Part shown: positions 45,644-56,619 of the stretch, in pieces | Layout: every line of letters begins with the position of its first letter | Position numbering within the stretch: the first letter of the stretch is position 1 | Source of the DNA: Symsagittifera roscoffensis | Lineage: Eukaryota > Xenacoelomorpha > Acoela > Convolutidae | Direction: 5' to 3' | DNA: 64,000 bases | Assembly (NCBI RefSeq): GCF_963678635.1 | Contig: NC_087062.1 | Span: 7,800,193 to 7,864,192, forward strand | Translations under genes and position numbers: made by a program | Notes under the pieces: generated by a model | Told to the model about the DNA's origin: nothing | The model's input: only the letters and a program-made list of their open reading frames with translations | Databases searched by the model: none

Positions 45644-46267
45644 AGGAATTTTTATTCGGGTGGGTTACTATTTCATCTCCACGCAAAATGATGAACCACA
45701 AATAACCTTCCAAATTGGTCGAATGATATTCAATGTCCAGAGTTTTTAAAGTTTTTTTTTTGGTTTTGGTTATTATTTGAAATTGTGAAGCTAGCCAGTA
45801 ACGCGATAAGTTTTAATCAAGCTATAACACACTCAGATTTAATTTGGAATAATCATTTTGAAGCTTAGTTCAGCGTTTCTCCAGCACTTGCAAAAAATTG
45901 AGTTACATTTTTGTTATTAAGTATGCAAAATTAAGTGTATTCAATTTCACTCTTATTAAGAATAGAGGAAACTTTGAGTTTAAACACGCATATGAACCGA
46001 CTATTCTTGTTAAATGTGGATATTACTGATTAAGAGGAACGAAAAATAGAATCAGAAGAAAACATCTGGAAATGGTCTTCCAACTACATGCAACATGCGG
46101 GAATCCTTGGTAAGTTTCAAGATCAGAAAAATTAAGCAAAGAGATAAAAGGAAGACTGGAAAAAACAATAGTTTTAAAATTTGAATTTTAATTTAAGGCG
46201 GGATTTACCCAAGCATGTTTTTTACATCAGAAGACCAGTTAATTATATATTACATTTTCAGTCAAAA

Positions 46268-49200
46268 TCAAACATACAGCGTTTCTCCGCAAAGATCATT
46301 CAATGACATCGAGTCCAGAGACCTCGCCTTCTTGTCGTCCAAAAACACAATAGGCTCCTTAGGTAGCTTGAACAAACACTGGGCAAACTTTGGCAACGAT
46401 GTCTTTTTCAACCATCGACCTTTGGGGTTCTCGAGCAGTATAGCCCCACGTTGACTTCCATTTACAACGTTAACGAAGTTGCAAAGCGGATTCCCAGAAT
46501 TATCGACAGAAAGCTCTGATTCGGACCCCAAAGATGAGCCTTCAATTTTCACGAACAACATTTGTCCATTCGAGATATTGCCAGATTTCAGTTCTTTCGT
46601 CAGCTCAGCATCTGTGTACACGCAATAATTCATACCTCGAAGATTCAGTACGGTTTCGATTTGTTTCAAAACAACATCAGTCGAGTGTTTGGTGCCGATC
46701 GGATTTTCCATGAGCAGAGTGCATTCTTTTCCCTCGAGGAACTTCAGAGAAGCGACCTTGACATTCACGAATCCAACTCCATTTGGCTTTGATGAAGGGT
46801 ACATCAATTTAGCACCTGTTGATGATTCTTGTGACGACTCGTTAGGTCGACAGATGGTAGCGATAAATTTGGAGTCATGCAAATCGAAACTTTCCGAACA
46901 AATTATGTTGGAACCGCCAGAAGGAGGGCTCAAGAACGTCGGCTGTTTCACTGAAGATACTATAAGTTCGAAGTTATTCTCTACAATTTTAGCCAACTTC
47001 GAACCAGGGTCAACCTCGATATGAACCGATATTTCGTCATAAGGGTTAAGTTTCCCTGCCTTCCTCAACTTCTGAATTCTATTCACCATTTCTCGCGCAA
47101 TTCCCTCCTCTTTCATTTCTTCACTGGGCGTGATATCAAGAAGGATCAGGAAATCGTCACTTGAAAGTGCCTCGTACCTCGCAAACTCCTCTTTCACACT
47201 CTCGTCAAACTGAAGTTTCACCAGCAGCTCTTCTTCTGTCAGCTCGTAACCACACACTTCAATTTTGCCACTTTCTTTCAGGTTCATCAACTGAGAGTCA
47301 GACAATTTCTTAATTTCATCTGTAACATTTTTCATATCTTTCTTCAACTTGGTTCCCAGGAGTTTCAAATTCGGCAACGCTTTGTACGATATTTTGTACT
47401 TGTGCTTATCTGATGACGTTTCCAGACTCTTCACATTAAGTTCTTCTTTTATATACTTCGACAGACTTTCCACATCTTTCAGACACTCAGAGTCACTGTG
47501 GATAACTATTACTTCGGACAAAGGGTACTTTATTGGTAGTGTTTTTCTATCTCTTACTAGCCTTCCCATTTCAACGACAGTCTGCATTCTGGACACCGCC
47601 TTTTCAATCGCCACATTTATCAAGGCATTCGAGGGCTTAGGCATGCTTAAGAAGTGTACCGATCTCAGATCGGGGCCGAGCTTCGCTGAATCTTCCAGAA
47701 GATTCTTCAAATTTTGGTACATGTATTCTGTCAAGAATGGTATAAATGGCGCCATGAAACGAACCATGTCGAATAGAGTTGAGAACAGAGTAGTCAACGA
47801 AGACATACATTCATCCAGACCATCTTGACCTCTGATGCGTCTTCGGTTCATTCGCACGTACCAATTTGTCAAAGTGTCGATGAACTTCACCAATTTTGGC
47901 ACGACCGTGTACAATCTGTACGCTTGCATTTCGTCATTTACAAATTCAATAAGCGACTGTGTCGAACTAAGAATCCATTTGTCCATATAATTAGTCACAT
48001 TGTCCAGAGAGGTTTCGTTGAAAGTAAACTCAATCCCATGTTCGCATTTTAGATTTTCAACATTTTGCACCAAGAATCGGTACGCGTTGAACCACGGAAT
48101 GAACACTTCTTTCAGCACTGATTTCACGCCATCCTCGCGGAACTTGAGCTCTTCCGCTCTCACGACCGGAGAGTTTATCAGGTACAGTCTAAGCGCGTCA
48201 GCGCCGTAGTTATTCACAATGATCTCTGGATCCGGGTAGTTCTTCTTGCTTTTCGACATTTTCTCGCCATTCTCAGCCAGAATCAAACCGTTGCAAATCA
48301 AATTTTTAAATGGAGGCTTGTTGAACAATGCCGTCGATACAATCAGCAGTGTATAAAACCAGCCTCTGGTTTGATCAAGGCCTTCAGCGATAAAATCAGC
48401 CGGGAAATTCTCCTCGAAATCCTTTTTGTGCTCAAACGGATAATGTTGTTGTGCGTAAGGCATGCTCCCACTTTCAAACCAGCAGTCAAACACTTCGCTT
48501 ATTCTCTTCAGAGGTTCTCCGTTCGGCTTAGAAGATGGGATCTCAATATGATCAATGGACTCTCGATGAATATCCGTAACTTTCTGCCCTGAGAGTTCTT
48601 CTAGTTCTGCGATTGACGATATACATCTAACTTCGGAGAAGTCACTGTTTGTCCAAATAGGCATGGGGTTTCCCCAGTATCGATTCCTTGAAATAGCCCA
48701 ATCTCTGGCATTTGAGACCCAGTTCGCAAATCTACCTTCTTTGACCTGGTCCGGAACCCAGTACGTTTGTTCATTCGACTTCAGGAGCTGGTCGACTATT
48801 TGTTCCACCTTGATGAACCAACAGGGAATAGCACGATACAAAAGAGGTGTATTAGACCTCCAACAAAACGGGTAGCTGTGACTAATCTGCGACTGATGCA
48901 CGAGTCTTCCGACAGACTTCAAATGCTTGCAGATGTTTGAATCTGCGTCTTTCACATACTGACCCGCAAAATGAGTCACTACTGAGGAGAATTTACCCGA
49001 AGCATCAACAGGACAGACTGCGTCTTCACCCTTCTTTATGATTCCGTAGCTCAAACAGATGCGGTAATCGTCCTCTCCAAAATAGGGAGCTTGATGAACG
49101 ATTCCCACGCCTGCTTCATCCGAGACATAATCGTCGACGACAACTTTAAAAGCGCCACTTGCTTCAAAAGATTTGAAATAGTCAAATAGAGGAACATATT

Positions 49201-50555
49201 TTGTACCCTCTAGTTTCTTTCCCACTATTTCTTCCAAAATTTGATATAGATCTTCCGTCTTGAAAAGCGCTTTTAGACAGTTTTTCATCATGATGTAGAA
49301 TTTTCCGCTACTCAGCTCCTTGACCTTGACGTACGTCTGCTTTGGGTTGACACAAAGCGCCAGGTTGCTAGGCAAAGTCCAGGGTGTTGTTGTCCAGGCT
49401 AAGAAAGAAACATCTGGTTCATCCGCGAGAGGAAAACTTACTATCACCGCCGGATCATTTACATCTTTGTAGTTCAAATTCGCTTCAAAGTTGGACAATG
49501 GGGTGTTACAGGCTGTTGAGTAGGGCATTACCTTGAACCCTCGATATACGAATCCCTTTTTGAACAGCTCGCTGAACACCCACCATACCGACTCCATGAA
49601 CCAAGGGTACATTGTTTTGTAGTCGTGTTCAAAGTCTATCCATCTGCCGACTCGCTTCACCACTCGCTCCCACTCACTTGAGTAGCGCATCACGATCCCA
49701 CGACAGAGTTCGTTGTACTTGGCGATCCCCATCTTCTCAACATCTTCTGGACCTGTGATGTTGTGCTGCTTGTCGATTTCGTACTCAACTGGTAAACCGT
49801 GACAGTCCCAACCGAATCTTCGAACTACGTTGTGACCTAGTAAAAATTTAGCATGATTTAAGTTATATAATTCACTCAAAAAGAATTTGATCAAATTAAA
49901 AGTCAATTTTTCTTCAAAAATTTAAAAAACCTAATAACTTTCAGTCTAGTGCAAGTTTCAACAGCTTTATTTCACTTAAAAAATAAGGTTTTTGTTCAGA
50001 ATGAGAACAGATATCAATTGAACTGAATTATTAAAATATTTTTTAATCTGAAGATTTAAACTGTCACAATAAAGTCAAATCCCTTCGAAACTTTTTTTCA
50101 TTCAAAAAACATGGGCACTGTTCTCATGACAAAAAAACTTCCCAACCATCAAAATCTTAACTCTCCAAAATTTACGGAATAATTGTCGCCCTTTTTTCAG
50201 ACTCATAAAATAACTATTTCCAATCCTGATTGAATAAAATAATTTCCTATACTTCCAACCATCTGCCTTGAGTAACTGACTGCCTATTAACAACAAAATT
50301 AAAATGTCCAGTTTCTTGACTTAACTAACCTGACATGTGTGCAAATCTGGTGACCGTATCTTTGATAGTTCCAGCTAAGATATGTCCGTAATGGGGCATC
50401 CCAGTCGCAAAGGGAGGTCCATCATAGAACGTGTACGCCGGCTTCCCCTTGTTCAAAGCCAAACTCGTTTTGAAAGCATTGATTGAGTCCCAGAATTCTA
50501 GAATGTTCTGCTCCTCAGTAGGAAAAGATATATTAGACGGGACTGGTGTCACCAT
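46268..50555 (-). CDS. IARS1: Cytoplasmic isoleucyl-tRNA synthetase, two coding exons
   Basis: Exon 1 50555-50330, intron 50329-49837 (GTTAGT...CTAG, 493 bp), exon 2 49836-46268 ending in TGA; 1264 residues (human 1262). The class Ia enzyme activates isoleucine with ATP and charges tRNA-Ile; in animals it sits in the multi-synthetase complex. HIGH motif as HYGH at 55-58 in exon 1, GWDCHGLP at 84-91, CP1 editing domain about 180-440 with [11 protein letters not shown] at 223-233 (clears misactivated valine), [11 protein letters not shown] at 528-538, [11 protein letters not shown] at 563-573, KMSKS at 601-605, anticodon-binding helices about 690-840, and the eukaryotic C-terminal extension to the end. 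All catalytic motifs are intact. The start ATG matches the eukaryotic N-terminus; an acceptor-like TTATCAG ends 9 nt before it. Unusually, 94% of the protein is in one exon, while its neighbour PSMD8 is cut into seven. Antisense open frames inside exon 2 are shadows. Confidence 0.97.
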
Positions 50556-51380
50556 TGCCTACCTCTGATAACTCTCAAAACTAAGAACAACTGTTTCTGA
50601 AAATTACTTTGAGGCTGTCTGATATTCGCATTATTTAGACAAGTATAGCCGGTTGTCATGCAAGTGGCACAAAATGTTACGACCGTATTCTTAAAAATAC
50701 GTTTTTTTTTCAAACTAGAGTCGTTTTTTTTTTGTGCGTGGCGTGATAAAAGAATCTAACGAACGCCTAGAACATGAACATATTCGACAATCACAGTTGA
50801 ACAGGCAAATTGTGCATTGATTTGTAGACAAATGCCCATGAAAACAAAAAAAATCATAAAAAAAATTAAAAAGAAATTTCGAATGTTTTCTCATTTTTTG
50901 TGCAGATATTTTTTAAGTTTTTAATCCAAGAACGCGCTGAAAAATTTTTCAAAAAATCATTTTACTAGAGCAAAGCTAAAACTTCATGGCCTATTCATTT
51001 ATAAAGTCTGCTCGCTTGCTTCGTTCGCTCAAATTAGACCAATAAGCAAACACTTCGAACAGGTTTTTCTCGAAACTGAGATAAATTTTTGATGTCATTC
51101 AAATCACGACTGAACGGGCTTTCAAATGATATATCGCTCGACCCATTCTCACTATTTTTTGTGGTACCTGATTTCGCGCGAAAAAAAAACAGATAAAGTT
51201 CCTCCTTTATTTCAATGGCCAGTAGAAAACTGGACGAGTATTCTCCGGTCATTTCTCCCACGATATGGCAGAATTGACTCATAAACATAGCCAATACAGG
51301 GGGTTGAAAAGTGTACAAGAACAAGGCACTGAAAAATATGGCTTGAAAATGTCTGAATATTTTTCAACTTTCGAAAAAAA
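50556..51380 (-). mobile_element. IARS1 upstream region with an R2 repeat copy
   Basis: The first ~80 bp hold the IARS1 leader or promoter. From about 50640 to 51190 an inverted R2 copy is recognisable (CACAAAATGTTACGACCGTA, TGCGTGGCGTGATAAAAG, CGCTCGACCCATTCTCAC, TGGTACCTGATTTCGC). Its left terminal repeat is diverged and the right one is lost. It shows the uninterrupted sequence at the site of the MITE at 20388. Confidence 0.6.
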
Positions 51381-52875
51381 AAATCAGTTTGAAGCTCTTC
51401 GAATTTCAAGAATTTCATGATTGTCACTTTTCAATAAAATTAACCCAATTTTTTTTAAAACTAGATCAATGGTTCAACTTTTTATCCCTCTGGGAGATCT
51501 CAATTCTAAAATCCAGTTTCCAAACTCGTCATTAGCATTTTTTTGCGCATAACTTTTAGCAGAAGAACATGAATTGACCTTGAGAGAGCATTCTATAACT
51601 TGAAGTGAAAAAAAACAATCAAGAACTGTAGAACTGAAAATCACTTCGTTTTTTACACTGTAACAAAAAAATCCATGTAAACATTTTGACAGTGTACTAT
51701 TGTTAGAGTAAATTATTATGAAAATCCAAATGGCTACAACACTAACTTTAACCCCTACATTTTGTGATGCACCTAAAATTGGTCCGAAAAGCCAACATTC
51801 AGGCTCAATTCCTTCTTTTCACTTTTTGACGTGGTAGGAACAAAAAACATGTCTTTGCTTTGACTGAACCAGATGCTTTTGCCACAAACAATTCTTAATC
51901 AACTTAATCAAATTTTGTTAATCGACGACAACCCACTAACAGTGTCGCAACCAGGTTTATTGTCGCAACCAGGTTAGAAACTTTGCAAATAGTCAAGATT
52001 TTGATCTGACAGAAAACTGGATGCAAAAAATAGTATCTACTTATATATTTAAGCTGAAACAATCTTCAATTAAGTTCCAGAAGTCTTCATTTATGACAAA
52101 AAAATTAGAAGTTAACAATTCAGCAAAAAATCAGTTTGAAGCTCTTCGAATTTCAAGAATTTCATGATTGTCACTTTTCAATAAAATTAACCCAATTTTT
52201 TTAAAAACTAGATCAATGGTTCAACTTTTTATCCCTCTGGGAGATCTCAATTCTAAAATCCAGTTTCCAAACTCGTCATTAGCATTTTTTGCGCATAACT
52301 TTTAGCAGAAGAACATGAATTGACCTTGAGAGAGCATTCTATAACTTGAAGTGAAAAAAAAACAATCAAGAACTGTAGAACTGAAAATCACTTCGTTTTT
52401 TACACTGTAACAAAAAAATCCACGTAAACATTTTGACAGTGTACTATTGTTAGAGTAAATTATTATGAAAATCCAAATGGCTACAACACTAACTTTAACC
52501 CCTACATTTTGTGATGCACCTAAAATTGGTCCGAAAAGCCAACATTCAGGCTCAATTCCTTCTTTTCACTTTTTGACGTGGTAGGGACAAAAAACATGTC
52601 TTTGCTTTGACTGAACCAGATGCTTTTGCCACAAACAATTCTTAATCAACTTAATCAAATTTTGTTAATCGACGACAACCCACTAACAGTGTCGCAACCA
52701 GGTTTATTGTCGCAACCAGGTTAGAAACTTTGCAAATAGTCAAGATTTTGATCTGACAGAAAACTGGATGCAAAAAATAGTATCTACTTATATATTTAAG
52801 CTGAAACAATCTTCAATTAAGTTCCAGAAGTCTTCATTTATGACAAAAAAATTAGAAGTTAACAATTCAGCAAAA
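51381..52875 (+). repeat. 747-bp tandem duplication, two near-identical copies
   Basis: Copy 1 51381-52127, copy 2 52128-52875. Both begin AATCAGTTTGAAGCTCTTCG and end TTAGAAGTTAACAATTCAGC. I counted only a handful of differences (for example ATGT/ACGT near 51674 and 52421, GGAAC/GGGAC near 51837 and 52585, and A/T run lengths). No gene lies inside. A near-perfect duplication of this size is either very young or an assembly collapse or expansion artefact. Confidence 0.9.
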
Positions 52876-53147
52876 CCTTTCATATTGTTATCCTCTGCAT
52901 ATGCCCGATTGCGTCTGAAACAGTTCAAACCAAAAGCAAAAGAAGCAAGTAAAGAAGCAAAAAAAAAACACTTCGGAAAGCTTTTCTTGAAGTAAAAATG
53001 GCCTTTTGATATGAGCTTTTATGCGCGCGGTTCACAACGAAATTATCAAAAATGAGCAAGAAGAGGATACAAGGATATTCGTCAGCAAACGTATTAACCG
53101 AATCAAATTTTTGCAGACTGATTTTTTCAGTAACTGTTTGGGTTAGT

Positions 53148-53774
53148 GTTCCGACCATTGAAACTGGCGAGGAACTTTGTATTCGGGTGTATTTTAGTTT
53201 TTCTATTGTTTTTGTTTTCCACGAAAATTCAGGCACCACAAATAATCATCGGACTGGGTCGAGTAATATATCATATTAAAGCCCTTTCAATCCTGCTTCA
53301 AATGACATTAAAAAAATTTCAAAAAGTGTATAAAAACACCGATTTGAAGTTTGTGCTTTTCATATAATTTTTGATTTTTTCGGGTTGCATCTATCAATAT
53401 TTTCTTTGAAAAATAAAAAAAATATTCAGCAACGAACCAAAAAAAAATTGAAAACTTTGTGTTGTTCATTTTTTGAAGCCAACTGTTGACGATCAAGTCA
53501 AATTGGCTAACTTTTTACACATTTGTGTAGTTCTCTCATCACACCGTGGACAAAAGATGACAATTAAATGAAGTGCCGAGAAAAAATGGTTTAAAGTTTT
53601 TGAGTTTTAGTTCAACTTCGATCAAGTGAAGTAAGCTAGCAGACTTTATAGAAGAATAGGCCATGAAAATTTAGCTTTCCTCTAGTAAAATGATTTTTCT
53701 TCATTTTTTTTAAATGAAAAACCAAAGAAAAACTGTTCTGCAGTTTTTTTTTAATAATTATGGATGGTCCGAGC
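53148..53774 (+). mobile_element. Dispersed repeat family R2, copy with both termini
   Basis: GTTCCGACCATTGAAAC at the left and ATGGTCCGAGC at the right (two mismatches in the 11-bp terminal repeat). Internal TATTCGGGTGTATTTTAG and GGGTCGAGTAATATATC match the other copies. 627 bp, non-coding; the open frames within it are chance. Confidence 0.75.
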
Positions 53775-54667
53775 ATTTTTTGTTACTTGCACAGCAACCG
53801 GCTATCCTTGTTTTAATTGAAATTTGTGATTTTTATCCCGCAAGCACGATTGACCATTTTTCAATCAACTTTCGATCTTCAACATTTTCAATCATAATGT
53901 TAACAAGATACATCTTTGATTTTAAGTTAAAAAAAAACAGTCATAGCCTTAAAAAAGGCAAGAAATTGGCATTAATAAAAACTTTTCAAAAAATTCCCTC
54001 AACGGGAACTGAACCTTAATCCTCAATCATCCCTCAAGCTTCCTGTGCCACTGATTCTCATTGAACCGAAAAAATTGCAAAGAGCAAGCCATTACACTAC
54101 CAGTACAATGTAGCAAAAAAATGTTTGAACACTGTTTTATACAATTTAGATTGGAAAAAATGGCTTGTGCTAAAAAGTACGCTTGACTTGGGCGGAAAGA
54201 CAAACTGATACCAAATTTTCTTAGAAACTTAGACCAGCAACTTCGTTAGTCAATATTGCGCTTCCATTTACTAATTTCAAGTAAAAAAAATATCTTCATT
54301 TAAATTTATTTAACACTAATTCACTAACTAAATTGGAAGACATTCGATACATAAAAGACACGAAAGCGGAAACATGTTGATTATAAAACTTTACAAAAAG
54401 AAATTGAATTTCAATCGAAAAATTTTAGCAACAATAACAGAATTTGCAATCGCTTTAGTCTGGTCTGATACTTTGAAAAAAAAAATCGTACATACAATTC
54501 ATCATTCGAATTCCATTCCATCACCAAAGAAAAAGAAAACTATAACATGTAATTCAATTCGGTTGATCGAACATTAGTAATTGAAATATTAAGCACCGAA
54601 ATGAGTGACTTTGGATCAAATGCGTGAGTTATTCTTCCGACCATTTTTGGGAATGACGTGATTTAAT
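53775..54667. other. Intergenic; contains a tRNA-like fragment
   Basis: 54000-54065 reads on the minus strand as GTGGCACAGGAAGCTTGAGG followed by AGGTTCAGTTCCCG, an A-box/B-box pair of a degraded tRNA or SINE. The rest is AT-rich without supported exons. Confidence 0.4.
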
Positions 54668-55178
54668 GTTCCGACCATTCGGGTGTGTTTTCGTTTTTTC
54701 TTTTTTGTTTTCCACGCAAAATCAGGCACCACAATTAATCATCGGAATGGGTCGAGTGATATATCATTTTCAAGCCCTGTCAGTCGTGATTCGAACGGCT
54801 TCAAGTAATCCCAGTATCGAAAAAATAGGTTTAAAACTTTTCGAAATCTAATTTCGAGCAAATAAAGCAAACGAATCGTTTTTTTCAGAAGCTTTTGGCT
54901 TACTATACTTAATTTATGTTTAATTTAAGCCGTGAAAACTTAGTTTTGCACGAGAAAAGGTTAGTTTTTAGGGTTTTTAGCGCCATTTTGGGAACTTTTC
55001 TGATTTTTTTGTTGTTTTTCTTATGATTACTCTTCAAAAACAGTTGTCGAATTTGCCTATTTTACTATGATTGTCCAGATGATATTTTTGTTCAGATTCT
55101 TTTATCACACCACGCAGAAAAAAACGACACTAATTGGAAACAAGTTTCTTTGAGGTTTTCTAACAGGATGGTCGGAAC
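54668..55178 (+). mobile_element. Dispersed repeat family R2, copy with perfect 11-bp TIRs
   Basis: GTTCCGACCAT at 54668 and its exact reverse complement ATGGTCGGAAC ending at 55178. 511 bp. Contains ATCGGAATGGGTCGAGTG and CACACCACGCAGAAAAAAAC. The flanking bases allow at most a 2-bp AT duplication. This copy defines the family ends. Confidence 0.8.
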
Positions 55179-55629
55179 ATTCTGTGCTACTAGCACAGTA
55201 ACCGGCTATCTTTGGAATCGATTTGTTAATATAACCATCATTATTTGATTTAAAATATATGACCTTCGTTTTCTGGGTTCATTTGTTTTTGTTCTGATCA
55301 CTGCACCAAGCGGGAAGAAACTGTGTTGGTATGGTTTTTCCTCTATTTAGGCTACCCCAAATGAAATTCGTAGGGGATCAAAAGTGTTACAATAATAACA
55401 ATTTTTTCGATTTCGGACTTAACTAGAACCAGAAGAACGAACCGAACGAAGGTTGACCTCCTTTATCTCAACTGCACAGGAAACGGCGATCAATGTTAGT
55501 CATAGAAATTTCCTTCAAATGCGATGACTATTTTTCAAATAAGAATGAATCAAAAAAATGAAGGTCGAAAGTGTATAATTAGCAATTCTAATTTCAACTA
55601 CATTACATCACATAATTTGCAGCGCTATT

Positions 55630-55841
55630 TCAATGAGACATAATAATTAGATTGTCGTCTGATGTGTCGTTGTCAGAATAGTCGTTTCTAGTTCCTCCTC
55701 TTGAGTTAACTATGGATCGCCCCGACTGTCTGCGAACTGTTTCGCTCATCTTCCCTCTCTCGTTCGTGTCGTCTACAACTAACACCAGTGGAATGGCGAG
55801 GAGGACTCCAGATAGCACTGCGTAGTCTAGCCACGCATCTC
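55630..55841 (-). CDS. 3'-terminal exon of an unidentified membrane protein
   Basis: Acceptor TTTACATAG on the minus strand, then 212 nt entered in phase 2, coding 69 residues and ending TGA at 55630-55632. It starts DAWLDYAVLSGVLLAIPLVL, one hydrophobic segment of about 17-20 residues that fits a membrane helix, followed by a charged, Ser/Asp-rich tail (DDTNERGKMSETVRRQSGRS and so on to IIMSH) typical of a cytosolic C-terminus. The exon is GC-richer than the flanks, which supports it being coding. It looks like the last helix and tail of a multi-pass transporter-type protein, but I cannot assign a family. Earlier exons must lie at higher coordinates. If the gene spans the tandem array at 56.6-62.4 kb, that array would lie inside its last intron. 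Confidence 0.55.
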
Positions 55842-56619
55842 CTATGTAAAACATCAAATTAAACAGACTGCTCGTATATGCATTGATGTCTTGCACAATA
55901 TTTACCGGCCATTGAACACAAAACAGAACATTTGGTCACTTTATTTTTGTGATATGATAAGTATTGAAAAACAACATTAATAAGAGTAACTGAGCAGACA
56001 TCGCATGAGAAGACAACAAATGGCCCAAAAAATTTGCTGTTAAAGCTTTTGAACCATAACAAATCTTCTGTTTTTCACACCCCCCATTCAAGAGCACAAA
56101 TGCAATTTAAAAAATTTAGCCCGTCAAGCGACGAACTTTGGGCAGATATATTATCAACCAAAACCATTTAAGCCGAAGAAAACGAAAGTTGAAAAAAAAG
56201 AAGAGCAGTTTTGAATGCAAAAACAAAAATTCGAACGATACGGTTATTTAAAAAGCAGATATGTTCAAAAAATTAGTTTCTGGGCCTTCCATCGGAACAG
56301 ACATGCCACCTGATTCAACTGAATTTGTTAAACTAGTTATTAACACGAAAAAGTATAGAATCCGATTTGATAACGGTTGCTAATTGCAAGTGCAACAATA
56401 TATTTTAATACACGGTAATTTTTTCCACTTCTGGTTTAAATAACAGTGCATAAATTGAAAAGCACATGCGATACAAAAATATATGCCAGAATTAGAGAGT
56501 AAACAATGAATGTGAAAAAAGCAACATATTTCATATTTTCCGAAAAACTTCAAAACATTACAAGAATAAATACGATATAGCCATTCTCAAAACCTGATGT
56601 TTTTAGAGCTCACCAGACA
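55842..56619. other. Non-coding, left margin of the tandem array
   Basis: No supported exon. 56320-56400 (TTTGTTAAACTAGTTATTAA and the following TCCGATTTGATAACGG) is a diverged copy of the unit start seen inside the array, so the array once extended, or has decayed, to about 56.3 kb. Confidence 0.5.

Larger units (their letters stand above)
42906..46267. other. Intergenic between UBE2I and IARS1
   Basis: Holds the IARS1 3' UTR and the UBE2I promoter region. Repeats annotated separately: R3 variants, a tRNA-like sequence and two small TIR elements. 43090-43200 resembles part of an R2 copy (GAATCGCGACTGAAAAGG). No coding exon is supported. Confidence 0.5.

Noticed and set aside
47349-47828. 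159-codon plus-strand open frame
   Set aside because: It is antisense to IARS1 exon 2, whose minus-strand reading is unmistakable; a shadow.
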